Made by a program: the position numbers and the translations under genes. From assembly GCA_024231955.1 (NCBI GenBank), contig JAAEPZ010000247.1, forward strand, positions 60,537-124,536: 64,000 bases of DNA. Direction: 5' to 3'. The first letter of the stretch is position 1, and each line of letters begins with the position of its first letter. The DNA is from a bacterium. Lineage in GTDB: Bacteria > Krumholzibacteriota > Krumholzibacteriia > JACNKJ01. The notes beneath the pieces were generated by a model. It did not search any database, was not told the DNA's origin, and saw only the letters and a list, made by a program, of their open reading frames with translations. Positions 38,898-48,488 of this stretch are shown piece after piece.

Positions 38898-39986
38898 ATG
38901 GACAGGTTTTGTGTTTTCTGTGGAAAGCGCCCAATAAACAAGAATGCAGAGCACATCTTGCCCGAGTGGTTACTTAAGCTGACTGGGGATATCAACAGAA
39001 CCTTCACCTTAAACACATTCTCAATGCAGGGGTCTAGCCCTAGGGAATTCTCGGCATCCAAGTTCAAGTTTCCAGCATGTACCAAATGCAACATTGACTA
39101 CTCAGAGCTTGAAGGTAAAGCGAAGGGAGTGATGGAAGATGTGTTGAGTTTAAAACCAATGTCAGAGGAACAGTGGATCATTCTCTTGGACTGGTTTGAC
39201 AAAGTCAGGATTGGGCTTTGGTTAGGATTCATCTATCTCGATAAGAATCCATTTGGAGTTCGACCAAACTTCCACATTGATTCCAGACTGGGAATGACAG
39301 ACCGAGCCCTACTAATTGCTCAAAGAAGAGGTCCTTCGCTAAGATGCACTTTTGCTGGAAGTGGAACTCCATACTTCCATCTCCGACCCTTCTGTTTCAG
39401 CCTAACTGTTAACCACATGTCTTTTATAAATATCGCAGAACAGAATCTGGTTTCATACAGGCTCGGAATGCCATATATGAACGAAAAACAGCTTCGCCTT
39501 GATGGTCGAATTCATGGGGAACTCTACTCCGGGACAGGGAAAATCCGTACTCCTGTTATTCAACTTCCGTTCAATTGCAACGAAACCGTGATCATGCAAC
39601 CAATTGCTTCGGGCGTGTCTGAGTTATTGATGGAACCTGAATCTTTCGAATCAGATTACTTCATCAGGAACGCAAAAGACTCAAAACGTGGTGTAGGTCA
39701 TGTTTGGATCGGAAATGATAAACCAGAGAAATACCCAGTGCAGCCCAGTTCGATATGGGTACCGGAGGTCGTTCAAGAGAGGGAATCATTTGTCATTAGC
39801 CATACTTTGCTCGTGTACGAAATGCTTTTGAAAGCCTCAAAGAAAAGATTGGACCTCACACTCTTCCCGAAGGACCGACAGTTGGAGTATCGGAAGACTA
39901 GGAACCTTTGCTCGCGCATCTATGAAAATACTATTCCCAAGATTCAAGAGCTGAGGAAGAAAGCAGAGCTTGAAGAAGGTCCCTGA
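38898..39986 (+). CDS. HNH-type endonuclease-like protein
   Basis: A 362-residue protein. ATG 38898 was chosen since the upstream frame crosses the tRNA fragment. The N-terminus MDRFCVFCGKRPINKNAEHI followed by LPEWLLK, then FPACTKCNIDYSELEGKAKG, is a treble-clef HNH motif (CxxC...H...CxxCN). The remaining 270 residues (for example PYFHLRPFCFSLTVNHMSFI) are of unknown fold. It is the first gene beyond attR, so it is host or second-element DNA. HNH proteins near integration sites are often defence or mobile-element genes. Confidence 0.7.
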   Translation: MDRFCVFCGKRPINKNAEHILPEWLLKLTGDINRTFTLNTFSMQGSSPREFSASKFKFPACTKCNIDYSELEGKAKGVMEDVLSLKPMSEEQWIILLDWFDKVRIGLWLGFIYLDKNPFGVRPNFHIDSRLGMTDRALLIAQRRGPSLRCTFAGSGTPYFHLRPFCFSLTVNHMSFINIAEQNLVSYRLGMPYMNEKQLRLDGRIHGELYSGTGKIRTPVIQLPFNCNETVIMQPIASGVSELLMEPESFESDYFIRNAKDSKRGVGHVWIGNDKPEKYPVQPSSIWVPEVVQERESFVISHTLLVYEMLLKASKKRLDLTLFPKDRQLEYRKTRNLCSRIYENTIPKIQELRKKAELEEGP

Positions 39987-40555
39987 TCTCAAGTACTTTG
40001 TTTCAGAGGTCCATTCGACTTCGAGATGGATTCCCTAACCAAATCTCGAACGAACGCCTTGAAGATCGCGCGTGACTCCTAAGGGGATTGAGGCGTAGCG
40101 GAGACAAAGGCCACCTTCATCGGCGCGTGCCTTTTCCGTTTCTTGATTCTCTCCGTGACAGGATCGATCCATCGTTGCCAGCGTCTTCTACGAGTAGTTC
40201 AATCTCTCCATCCGTGTCTTGCTTGTCAGTTTTCGATCTGGATCGATCAGCGCCCGAACATTGCCTTCACATCGCTGGTGGTCGTTTCATAGGCGGGGAC
40301 AGCGTCGAGAGGAGATCCACCATTTATCCACTTATAATTGCTGGCGCTGTTATTATACCAGAGTTCATCAGAGTTCGTTATTTAGGCACCTGGAACCCAC
40401 ATTATGACTTCAGCGGCAGGCACCACGATATCATATTGTGGCACCCGCTCCTATACAATACCAATATCACCTAAATAGTTTAGGTCCCAAACTTCTCCAG
40501 TATTGGTAAGGACACGATGGCCATACTGGCCGATAATACTCCCGACCCCTGAGAA
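39987..40555. other. Gene-poor stretch
   Basis: No convincing gene or RNA is seen. A 128-codon plus-strand frame (40088-40474) has unbiased composition. A short minus-strand frame near 40100-40200 is basic (RWQRWIDPVTERIKKRK) but is closed by stops and may be a decayed gene end. Confidence 0.5.
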
Positions 40556-40654
40556 CTACGCCTTCGTCACAGTCACACCCATCTGGAACGTCGCCACCAG
40601 CGCCAGAAGGCCGACGGATGCGAGCATGAATGTCTTTGCTCTGTCCTTGGTCAT
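40556..40654 (-). CDS. Small exported peptide, 32 residues
   Basis: ATG at 40654 follows a strong AGAGGGGGAAG. The peptide MTKDRAKTFMLASVGLLALV continues to a TAG at 40556 and is essentially one basic-plus-hydrophobic signal-like helix. It lies upstream of and divergent from the giant surface-protein gene. A hairpin (40714-40733) lies in its leader. Short genes are easily mistaken, but the ribosome site is excellent. Confidence 0.45.
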   Translation of the reverse strand: MTKDRAKTFMLASVGLLALVATFQMGVTVTKA

Positions 40655-40713
40655 GACTTCCCCCTCTTGAGTTTTTGGTTTCTGAAAAGCTTACCCTGAC
40701 GGTAACCACAAAT

Positions 40714-40733
40714 GGGCACCGTATGCGGTGCCC
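40714..40733. promoter_or_regulatory. Perfect 8-bp hairpin in a divergent leader region
   Basis: GGGCACCG-TATG-CGGTGCCC is exact. No T-run follows on either strand, so a leader structure or operator is more likely than a terminator. It lies between the small peptide gene and the giant surface-protein gene. Confidence 0.45.
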
Positions 40734-40921
40734 AGGAGACACCACGATTTGGCGACCATCCAATCCCTTGGTGGCCAACAGGAAAGCGCCCTCCTGCACT
40801 GGCTGTCTCGCAAATGAGACGCTGCGGGTGTATGTCCTCGCCAGCGGTCTCATATTAATGATATAATCCCTCCCGTGTTTGATATCTGATTCACCAACAT
40901 AGTCCTTATCTGGAGTGTACC

Positions 40922-43900
40922 ATGCGTTGCCTGCAAACTTGCCTGATTGCGGTTCTCTTCCTGTCATTCTGTGTTCCCGCCTATGCGGCAATAGGGTGGG
41001 CCGATTCCCCGCCCTTCTATCTCAACACAATGACTCCAGAGGATGAGATCGATTCCGATTTCTACTACCTCGGTGATGAAGTTGACCCACCATGTGTTCT
41101 GGACCCCGTGCCGCAACAGCCTGGCACCAGTGTGGCGATCTATTTCAACCTGAGCGGACAGGAATTGCAGAATCTGTTCAACTCTGGTGGGTCGCTACAG
41201 TTCAGCTACTACAATGTGGATGATGCTGCAGCAACATCGGTAAGTTTTAACGGTTCTTCGTTGCCAGAGATTCCGGTAGGAACCGGGTGCACCGTGGCAA
41301 CCTACAGGCAGGTTGTAACGACTCTCCTGGTCAGTGGCGTGAACACGTTGACTGTCAGCGTTTCCGGGAGCGGGGATCTTGATGGCATCATTGTGGGTGG
41401 CTTCAGCCTGATCCACGAATCCTCGACTTTCGATATTGACGCTATCGTCTCTACGGTTCGCGAAATCGCTTACCTCGATATCACCAACTTCGGTTCTCCT
41501 TTCGATGGCGTAGTCGTGGATATTTTGCAGGACACACAGGTGTTGCGCAGTGACAGACCCACTGGTGGATCCGTCGAGTTCGGTGATCTGCTGGAGGGCG
41601 ATTACGTCTACGAAGTGCGCGAACCCAGTGAGGGGGGAGCTGTTCTCGCTCAGGGCCCGTTCACCATCGATCTCAGTAATGCACCGCCGGTCATCGGTGT
41701 TGCGGAAGCTGTTCCCGCCAGTGTCAGCAACTCCGGAGCCGAGCAGACGAGCTTCAATATCCAGGCAAGTGATATTGATGGCGCGATCGGAGCCGTAACC
41801 ATTGATCTACGTCAGATTGGTGGAGGAGACAACACGCCAGTCAGCGGCGATGGATCGGACTTCTCGCTGTCTTACGTGATCCCCGCCGGTGTTGCGGCAA
41901 ATGACTATCTGATTCCGGTCACTGTTGTCGATGACCTGGCGGCTGCAACGTTCACCGATATCGCCCTGTCGATCACTCCGTCGACGGAACTGGATCCCCT
42001 GGCGATTCTGGCTTGCGGTTTTTCACTTCGGGCAAGCGAAGTGATCGAGACGACAACCGACAATTTCTCCCTGACCGGCAACGTGAGCCTGACTCATGTT
42101 AGCAGCGGGTTGCAGCTGGCGCTGGCTGCCAACGGTGGCATCAATGTGGTCACCAGCTTCCCACAATCAATCAGCGCCAGTAGCGATGTGACTCTGAAAG
42201 CTCACCTGGGACCGCTCGGGACCTTCGATCTGTTCCACGGCGAGTTCGGCATTGGCGAGGATGGCTCGCTCGCCGTTGATGTCGCGGCGAACAATCTGCT
42301 GGATGATATCGCCGGGTACTTTGTCGATCCCGATGACATGGCCTTCAACCTCATCTTCGATCCGCCCGGGTTGGAGATCGTCACGAACATAATCGTTGAT
42401 GATGTCGATGGCATCCCCGGCAATGATCTGCCGAGCGCGGATGTCACGGTTACAATTGGCATGGATGGTTCGATATCCGGACTCATCGTCCCCTCGGCAC
42501 CCTGGGATCTGCAGGCCGGCGAACTGGCGATGGATGACGCCACCTGGGACGCGACCGGTGTGCACGTCACCAACCCGGTGTTCACGTTCAGCACAGACCT
42601 TTTCGATTTGCCTGTCGATGCCATCAGTCTCGGTTCTCTGGATATCACCCCGGACGGCATCTCCGCCGAGGGTTTGACCGTCCCCAACTTCTCGTTCGGA
42701 TACGGGGGCTTCAGCTTTGAAGTGACGCAATCGACCATTACGAATGATTGTTTCCTCGCCGAATCCGCCTGTCTTGAATTCCCGCTACCCAGCGGTTCGG
42801 CATCCTCCTGCGTCTACAACATCGAGATCAGCGATGTCGTGCGCCTGTCGGGCGGGGAGATCCGCGTGCCGCCGCTCAAGATCGGCACATATGATCTGGC
42901 GGGGGTCTACGCCCATTTCGATACGAAAGACGATGGTGGCTTCGTACTCACGGCGGAGGGTGAACTGGCGATACCGGCTTTTGCAACGGTGGGGATCGCT
43001 TTCGATCTGAATACCGATTGCGACTACCTGTTGCAGCGTTTCTGCATGTCGGCGGAGTTTCAGGGACGGGGCGTACCCATCGGGAACACCGGGATACTGC
43101 TAACGGATATCGGCGGCTGCCTTGCTGATCCTGGCGAGTGCGACAACGTCTGGGTGATCTCCTTCACCGCGGGCATGTCCAGTGCTGATCGGATCGTCCC
43201 GCCGGATCTGAGCTTGCTGCGCGCCGATGTCAGCATGAGTCTTCAGCCCGTTCCCTTCCAGTTGAATGCGGAGGGGACGGTAGAAGTCGTGGGTCACCAT
43301 CTGGGTGCGGCCGGTTTCGAACTGTACTCCAACCGCTTCCACGGTTATGGCTCGATCGAGTTACCACCGGCGGTTCCTTTCTTGCACGCAAATGCTGATT
43401 TCAACGTCCACTGGCAACCCAGTTTCAACTTCTCCGGCACCAGTGCCGGCACTCTCTCGATACCGGCCAGCAAGATTCCTAGCTATACGAATGACATAAT
43501 GTTGGGCAGTTTTAATACCACGATCGATCAGGTGGGGATGCGTGGCGTGTTTTTCGTTCCTGATGAATCCGCACCGAATTGGGAGGTGACGGCGGAACTC
43601 AATTGGGATGGCAGCTACAATTTTGATTCCGACTTCCACGAGTGGAAGATGCGCTACCAATCGGAGACGGGCGAGCGGATCGGTATCCGCCGTTACCAAC
43701 GTATCCCTGTAACCAACCTCGACACCGGCAGTCGCATCCAGACCGGCGACGGTTTGGCTTTCCACGATATCGATACGGACACCGATGTGGAGTTCCTGCG
43801 TGTAGGTCATGATAACTGGCTGGTTCGCCCCTACGGCAGCCTGTCGGCAAGCGCTTTCAGGGTGGTCAGGCTTGCATTCGCCGATTCGATCGATACGGTC

Positions 43901-45898
43901 GACGTGCCGGTTGATGCTAGCCCGATGATCGTCAGCGTTATCGAGTTGCCCGAAGACAGCGGGTCGGAGCTGGGTGCTCACCTGATCACGCCGGGCATGG
44001 TCGTGGTGGATTCCCTCTACTGCGAGGAGAACGCGGGCTTCGCCTACCGCAAACTCACCGATCAGATTCTGTATAGTGTCGATGAGCCGGAAGCCGGCGG
44101 TTGGCAGATCGTGGTTACCGATATTGACGAGGGGGAGGAGTACGAGCTGGATATCCTCTTCAAGGGCGGGAAGCCGACCATCCTGGGTGTTCTGCCCGAT
44201 GCTGATGTCACGGGCAACACCGAACAGGACTACGAACTGAGCTGGTCGGCCAGTGATCCCGATGGGGATCCGATTGCGGTTTCGCTCTATGCGATACCGG
44301 CAATTGTTGTACCCGATCAGGACCCCGGACCGTGGTTGATCGCCGAGGATCTGCCGGAGGCAACCACCAGTTTCACCTGGCAGCCGCGCAGCATGATGAG
44401 CGGTGATTACAGGATCGTGTACGAGGTTGAGGATGCCCCCCACATGGCTGTCGCCGACACCTCGGACTTCACGATCTCACTCGAGAATGAATCCGCCCCC
44501 TGGCAGGTAACTAGTGTCCAGCTCAGGGTTGGACCCGAAAAGTTGAGGGTGACCTGGGATCCTACCTGGAACGGCGACGTGAAGGGTTACCGTCTGTTCT
44601 ACCAGCCGTCGGGTGCAGCAGAGATCGATACTCTTGATGTCGGTCTGTCGCCGCAGTATGTGCTCTCCAGCCTGGAGGATGGTCTCTCCTACGATGTCTG
44701 GCTGGAGGCCTATGATGTCATGGATGTCGCCGGACCCGTGAGCGATGTGGTGACCGCGGCGCCGAATGCGCTGGGTGACGTCGAGGCCCCACCGATCCCC
44801 CAGAGCCTGGCGGCGGGTTACGATGTTGAGGAAAATGTCGTGTCCCTGACCTGGGTTCAGGTCGAGGAGGCCGTCAGCTATCGCATCCACTACGATTCCG
44901 ATGTCGTCGGGCCCTATTCCGCCACCGGTGCGGTGGAGGGCGACTCGCCGATCCTGCAGGGGAATACTGATGCGCTGACCTTGACCGGCCTGCGTCTGGG
45001 CGTGCAGTATTACGTTTCCATCTCGGCCATCGATGCGGCGGGTAACGAAACCTACCCCGCCGATCCGATCCCCGTGCTGATCTCGGAATATGTCGACTCC
45101 GATGTCGATGGTCTACCCGACGACTGGGAGATGGAGTGCTTCGGCAATCTGGATCTCGGTGCGGCGGATGATCCCGATGCGGATTACCTCGACAACGAAA
45201 CCGAGCTGACAGTCAGTTTCACCCATCCGAACCGTTATGACACCGATTATGATCAGGTCAAGGACGGCAACGATCCCAACCCGCTCGATGCCGCCGATCT
45301 GGACATGGACGGTATGCCGGACGATTGGGAGAACTACTGGTCCATTAGCGATCCCGAGGGTGATACGGATGCGGATGCGCTGAGCAACCTGCGTGAGTTC
45401 ACGGAGCTCTGCATCCCTACGGACCCGGACACGGACAGTGATGGCCTGTGGGATGGCAACGAGGTTGATGTCCACGGTACGGACGGCTGGAACTGGGACA
45501 CCGATGGCGGCGGCAGCCCCGACGGTTCCGAGGTGCTCTACCACGGAACGGATCCGCTTGACCCCAGTGATGATGTCACGACGGTGGGCATAGTTGACGA
45601 TCCGCAGACTGTGCCGCCCGCGATCACCTGTCTCGGTACGCCGAACCCCAACCCCTTCAACCCGGCGGTTGTGATCCCCTTTGCTCTCTCCCAAAAGGAG
45701 AGAGTGCGGATGGAGGTGTTCGATCTCCAGGGTCGGCGCGTGGTCAGCCTGTTGAATGAAACAAGGGACACTGGTAACTGGGAGGTGACCTGGACCGGTC
45801 GTGATGACAATGGGCAGCGTGTTGCTTCCGGCGTCTACTTTGTGCGCTTCAACGCAGGTCGCATTGAGCAGTCGACAAAGATCGTAATGGTGAAATAA
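40922..45898 (+). CDS. Giant secreted surface protein with FlgD-like C-terminal tail
   Basis: A 1658-residue protein with a Sec signal (MRCLQTCLIAVLFLSFCVPA). The middle is beta-rich with Ig/cadherin-like modules (VIGVAEAVPASVSNSGAEQT). At residues about 1195-1390 lie two fibronectin-III domains (PWQVTSVQLRVGPEKLRVTW). At about 1400-1560 are calcium-binding thrombospondin-type repeats (DSDVDGLPDDWEMECFG, DTDSDGLWDGNE). The last 80 residues (NPNPFNPAVVIPFALSQKER, GVYFVRFNAG) are the FlgD/Ig-like tail common to exported proteins of FCB and related phyla. It is the first gene of a six-gene coupled operon and ends in TAATG. Confidence 0.85.
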   Translation: MRCLQTCLIAVLFLSFCVPAYAAIGWADSPPFYLNTMTPEDEIDSDFYYLGDEVDPPCVLDPVPQQPGTSVAIYFNLSGQELQNLFNSGGSLQFSYYNVDDAAATSVSFNGSSLPEIPVGTGCTVATYRQVVTTLLVSGVNTLTVSVSGSGDLDGIIVGGFSLIHESSTFDIDAIVSTVREIAYLDITNFGSPFDGVVVDILQDTQVLRSDRPTGGSVEFGDLLEGDYVYEVREPSEGGAVLAQGPFTIDLSNAPPVIGVAEAVPASVSNSGAEQTSFNIQASDIDGAIGAVTIDLRQIGGGDNTPVSGDGSDFSLSYVIPAGVAANDYLIPVTVVDDLAAATFTDIALSITPSTELDPLAILACGFSLRASEVIETTTDNFSLTGNVSLTHVSSGLQLALAANGGINVVTSFPQSISASSDVTLKAHLGPLGTFDLFHGEFGIGEDGSLAVDVAANNLLDDIAGYFVDPDDMAFNLIFDPPGLEIVTNIIVDDVDGIPGNDLPSADVTVTIGMDGSISGLIVPSAPWDLQAGELAMDDATWDATGVHVTNPVFTFSTDLFDLPVDAISLGSLDITPDGISAEGLTVPNFSFGYGGFSFEVTQSTITNDCFLAESACLEFPLPSGSASSCVYNIEISDVVRLSGGEIRVPPLKIGTYDLAGVYAHFDTKDDGGFVLTAEGELAIPAFATVGIAFDLNTDCDYLLQRFCMSAEFQGRGVPIGNTGILLTDIGGCLADPGECDNVWVISFTAGMSSADRIVPPDLSLLRADVSMSLQPVPFQLNAEGTVEVVGHHLGAAGFELYSNRFHGYGSIELPPAVPFLHANADFNVHWQPSFNFSGTSAGTLSIPASKIPSYTNDIMLGSFNTTIDQVGMRGVFFVPDESAPNWEVTAELNWDGSYNFDSDFHEWKMRYQSETGERIGIRRYQRIPVTNLDTGSRIQTGDGLAFHDIDTDTDVEFLRVGHDNWLVRPYGSLSASAFRVVRLAFADSIDTVDVPVDASPMIVSVIELPEDSGSELGAHLITPGMVVVDSLYCEENAGFAYRKLTDQILYSVDEPEAGGWQIVVTDIDEGEEYELDILFKGGKPTILGVLPDADVTGNTEQDYELSWSASDPDGDPIAVSLYAIPAIVVPDQDPGPWLIAEDLPEATTSFTWQPRSMMSGDYRIVYEVEDAPHMAVADTSDFTISLENESAPWQVTSVQLRVGPEKLRVTWDPTWNGDVKGYRLFYQPSGAAEIDTLDVGLSPQYVLSSLEDGLSYDVWLEAYDVMDVAGPVSDVVTAAPNALGDVEAPPIPQSLAAGYDVEENVVSLTWVQVEEAVSYRIHYDSDVVGPYSATGAVEGDSPILQGNTDALTLTGLRLGVQYYVSISAIDAAGNETYPADPIPVLISEYVDSDVDGLPDDWEMECFGNLDLGAADDPDADYLDNETELTVSFTHPNRYDTDYDQVKDGNDPNPLDAADLDMDGMPDDWENYWSISDPEGDTDADALSNLREFTELCIPTDPDTDSDGLWDGNEVDVHGTDGWNWDTDGGGSPDGSEVLYHGTDPLDPSDDVTTVGIVDDPQTVPPAITCLGTPNPNPFNPAVVIPFALSQKERVRMEVFDLQGRRVVSLLNETRDTGNWEVTWTGRDDNGQRVASGVYFVRFNAGRIEQSTKIVMVK

Positions 45899-47208
45899 TG
45901 AAAGGGGGAACCGGGTCGATATCCCGGAACGGACTGTTCGGTTGCGGTTCCGCAAGAGTGGCATCGGGCTTGGCTGCGTCAATCGTGCTCTTGATGTTGG
46001 TTGTCTGGTCTCCAGAGGCTGGAGCCAACGAAGCACCGGTTGTCAGCAATGTGCAGGCCGTGCAACGCAACGATGACAGCGGGTTTGTGGATATCACCTT
46101 CGATCTCTTCGATGCCGATGGCGATGCCATGACACTGCAGCTCTTCTTGTCCGACGATGGGGGAGTTACTTTTCCCATCGAGTGTCTGTCGCTCACCCCG
46201 CCACCGGGCAGCAGCTTCACCTCTGGCAACAACCGTAGTTTGATCTGGGATGCCCGCGCTGATTACCCGGACTATGACGGCGACTATCATGTTCGTGTGC
46301 AGGCGGATGATGGGCAGTCCTCCCCGCCGCCGGGGACTTTCGTTCTCATCCCTGCCGGCAGCTTCACTATGGGCAGCCCTCTGGATGAACTAGGACGCCA
46401 CCCCGATGAACAACAACATGAAGTTACTCTAACAAGATCTTTCTATGTCCAAACTACCGAGGTGACCAACCAGCAGTACGTGGCTATGGCCCAGTTCGCC
46501 TACGACAATGACCCACCCCTGGTGACGGCGACCAGTTCCAGCCTGCAGGACAACCAGGATGGCTCGACACAGGAACTGCTGGATCTGGATAGTGGCTACT
46601 GCGAGATCTCCTTCAGCGGTGGCGTCTTCACGGTGGACTCAGGCAAGGAGAACCACCCGGTGAAGGGTGTTACCTGGTATGGATCTGCTTGCTACTGCGA
46701 CTGGATGAGTCTACAGGCGGATTTGCCCAAGGCCTATGATCATAGCGGTGACTGGTCCTGCAACGCGGGTGACCCCTACAATGCCGAAGGCTACCGCTTA
46801 CCCACAGAAGCCGAGTGGGAATACGCCTGCCGCGCAGGCAGTATCACCGCCTTAGCCAATGGTGAGATCACAGTGCTCACCTGTGGCTACGATCCGGTTC
46901 TGGCTGAGATCGGCTGGTACTGCGGTAATGATGAGGGTTGGCCTAGCCCTGTTGCTCAGAAGATAGACAACGCCTGGGGTCTTTTCGACATGCACGGGAA
47001 CCTGTATGAATGGTGCAATGACTGGTACAGGACTTATGGCGGTGATGAGACCGATCCGATAGGTTCTGGGTCTGGTGACTACCGGATGATCCGAGGCGGC
47101 CACTGGAACGACTACGCCCTTTACTGCCGCTCCGCCGAACGGGACGTCGGCATCCCGAGCAGCATCCGCAGCCACATAGGCTTCCGTCCCGTGAGGTCGA
47201 CCTTCTGA
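45898..47208 (+). CDS. Exported FGE/C-type-lectin protein, paralogue A
   Basis: A 436-residue protein starting inside the TAATG junction. It has an export signal (residues 1-42), the shared beta module (about 43-140: NEAPVVSNVQ, NNRSLIWDARADYP, RVQADDG) and an FGE-sulfatase domain (PAGSFTMGSPLDELGRHPDE, TEAEWEYACRAGS, GNLYEWCNDWYRTYGG). The end is RGGHWNDYALYCRSAERDVG then IGFRPVRS. The catalytic W-x-C-x4-Y-C of true formylglycine-generating enzymes is absent: only one Cys is present here. A ligand-binding rather than enzymatic role is therefore likely. Confidence 0.85.
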   Translation: MKGGTGSISRNGLFGCGSARVASGLAASIVLLMLVVWSPEAGANEAPVVSNVQAVQRNDDSGFVDITFDLFDADGDAMTLQLFLSDDGGVTFPIECLSLTPPPGSSFTSGNNRSLIWDARADYPDYDGDYHVRVQADDGQSSPPPGTFVLIPAGSFTMGSPLDELGRHPDEQQHEVTLTRSFYVQTTEVTNQQYVAMAQFAYDNDPPLVTATSSSLQDNQDGSTQELLDLDSGYCEISFSGGVFTVDSGKENHPVKGVTWYGSACYCDWMSLQADLPKAYDHSGDWSCNAGDPYNAEGYRLPTEAEWEYACRAGSITALANGEITVLTCGYDPVLAEIGWYCGNDEGWPSPVAQKIDNAWGLFDMHGNLYEWCNDWYRTYGGDETDPIGSGSGDYRMIRGGHWNDYALYCRSAERDVGIPSSIRSHIGFRPVRSTF

Positions 47209-48488
47209 TGGTGTGGAATCCAGCAAATGGGTGGATCAGGGGTCCGGAGAAGATTAGAGCAGGCCTTCTGGCCGTTCTCTTTCAGCTCACTCTGTCCTTG
47301 TGTGTCATAGCCAACGAAGCGCCGGTTGTCAGCAATGTGCAGGTATTCCAGCGCACTGATGGCAGCGGGCTGGTGGACATCACCTTCGATCTCTACGACG
47401 CAGATGGCGATGCAATGACACTGCAGCTCCTCCTGTCCGAAGACGGGGGAGCAACCTTCCCCATCGAGTGCCTGTCGCTCACTCCACCTTCGGGGAGTAG
47501 CTTCAGCTCGGGCAGCAATCGCAGCTTGATCTGGGATGCCCGTGCCGATTACCCGGAGCATGAGGGAGGCTACCATGTTCGTGTGCAGGCTGATGATGGT
47601 CAGTCCTCCCCGCCGGGGACTTTTGTACCGATCCCTGCCGGGAGCTTTACTATGGGTAGCCCACCTGATGAACTAGGACGTAGTTCCAACGAGACGCAGC
47701 ACGAGGTGATCCTGACGACCCCCTTCAGTATGCAGAATACCGAGGTGACGAATCAGCAGTACGCGGACATGGCCCAGTGGGCTTACGACCATGATCCACC
47801 TCTGGTGACTGCTAGTAATTCCAGTCTTCGGGACAACCTGGATGGCTCGACACAGGAACTGTTGGATATGGACGGTTTTAGTTGCGAGATTTCCTTTAGC
47901 GGTGGCGTCTTCACGGTGGACTCAGGCATGGAGAACCACCCGGTGAAGGAGCTTACCTGGTACGGGTCCGCTCGCTACTGTGACTGGCTAAGCCTGCAGG
48001 AGGGTTTGCCCCGGGCCTATGATCACGGTGGCAACTGGTCATGCAACGGGGGTGATCCCTACAGTGCCCAGGGTTACCGATTGCCGACAGAGGCCGAATG
48101 GGAGTACGCATGTCGGGCCGGCAGCACCACCGCCTTCGCCAATGGTGAGATCACAGAGCTCTCCTGCGGTTACGATCCGGTTCTGGATGAGATCGGCTGG
48201 TACTGTGGTAATGCTGATAGTTCGCACCTGGTAGGTCAGCTGATAACCAATGGCTGGAACCTTTCCGACATGTCCGGTAACCTGTGGGAGTGGTGTAATG
48301 ACTGGTACGGAAGCTATGGCGGTGACGAGACGAATCCGACAGGTTTGGTGTCCGGTTCCGTCCGGGTGCTTCGCGGCGGCAGTTGGGATCGCGACGCGAA
48401 CCGTTGCCGGTCTGCTTATCGGGATGCCGGCAGCCCGTACGCCGGGAGCCTCCGCCGCGGCTTCCGGCCTGTGAGGTCTATCTTCTGA
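47208..48488 (+). CDS. Exported FGE/C-type-lectin protein, paralogue B
   Basis: A 426-residue protein with the same architecture as A; it starts in TGATG. Signal to about residue 35, module 36-132, FGE domain 138-426 (PAGSFTMGSPPDELGRSSNE, TEAEWEYACRAGST, GNLWEWCNDWYGSYGGDE). The variable tail is RGGSWDRDANRCRSAYRDAG then RRGFRPVRS. In this tail most variable codons are NNC or NNT, the pattern of AAC/AAT-derived codons in diversity-generating-retroelement targets. Only one Cys is present at the FGE active-site position. Confidence 0.85.
   Translation: MVWNPANGWIRGPEKIRAGLLAVLFQLTLSLCVIANEAPVVSNVQVFQRTDGSGLVDITFDLYDADGDAMTLQLLLSEDGGATFPIECLSLTPPSGSSFSSGSNRSLIWDARADYPEHEGGYHVRVQADDGQSSPPGTFVPIPAGSFTMGSPPDELGRSSNETQHEVILTTPFSMQNTEVTNQQYADMAQWAYDHDPPLVTASNSSLRDNLDGSTQELLDMDGFSCEISFSGGVFTVDSGMENHPVKELTWYGSARYCDWLSLQEGLPRAYDHGGNWSCNGGDPYSAQGYRLPTEAEWEYACRAGSTTAFANGEITELSCGYDPVLDEIGWYCGNADSSHLVGQLITNGWNLSDMSGNLWEWCNDWYGSYGGDETNPTGLVSGSVRVLRGGSWDRDANRCRSAYRDAGSPYAGSLRRGFRPVRSIF

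Noticed and set aside
40088..40474. 128-codon plus-strand frame as a gene
   Set aside because: No ribosome site, unbiased composition and no recognisable fold or motif.
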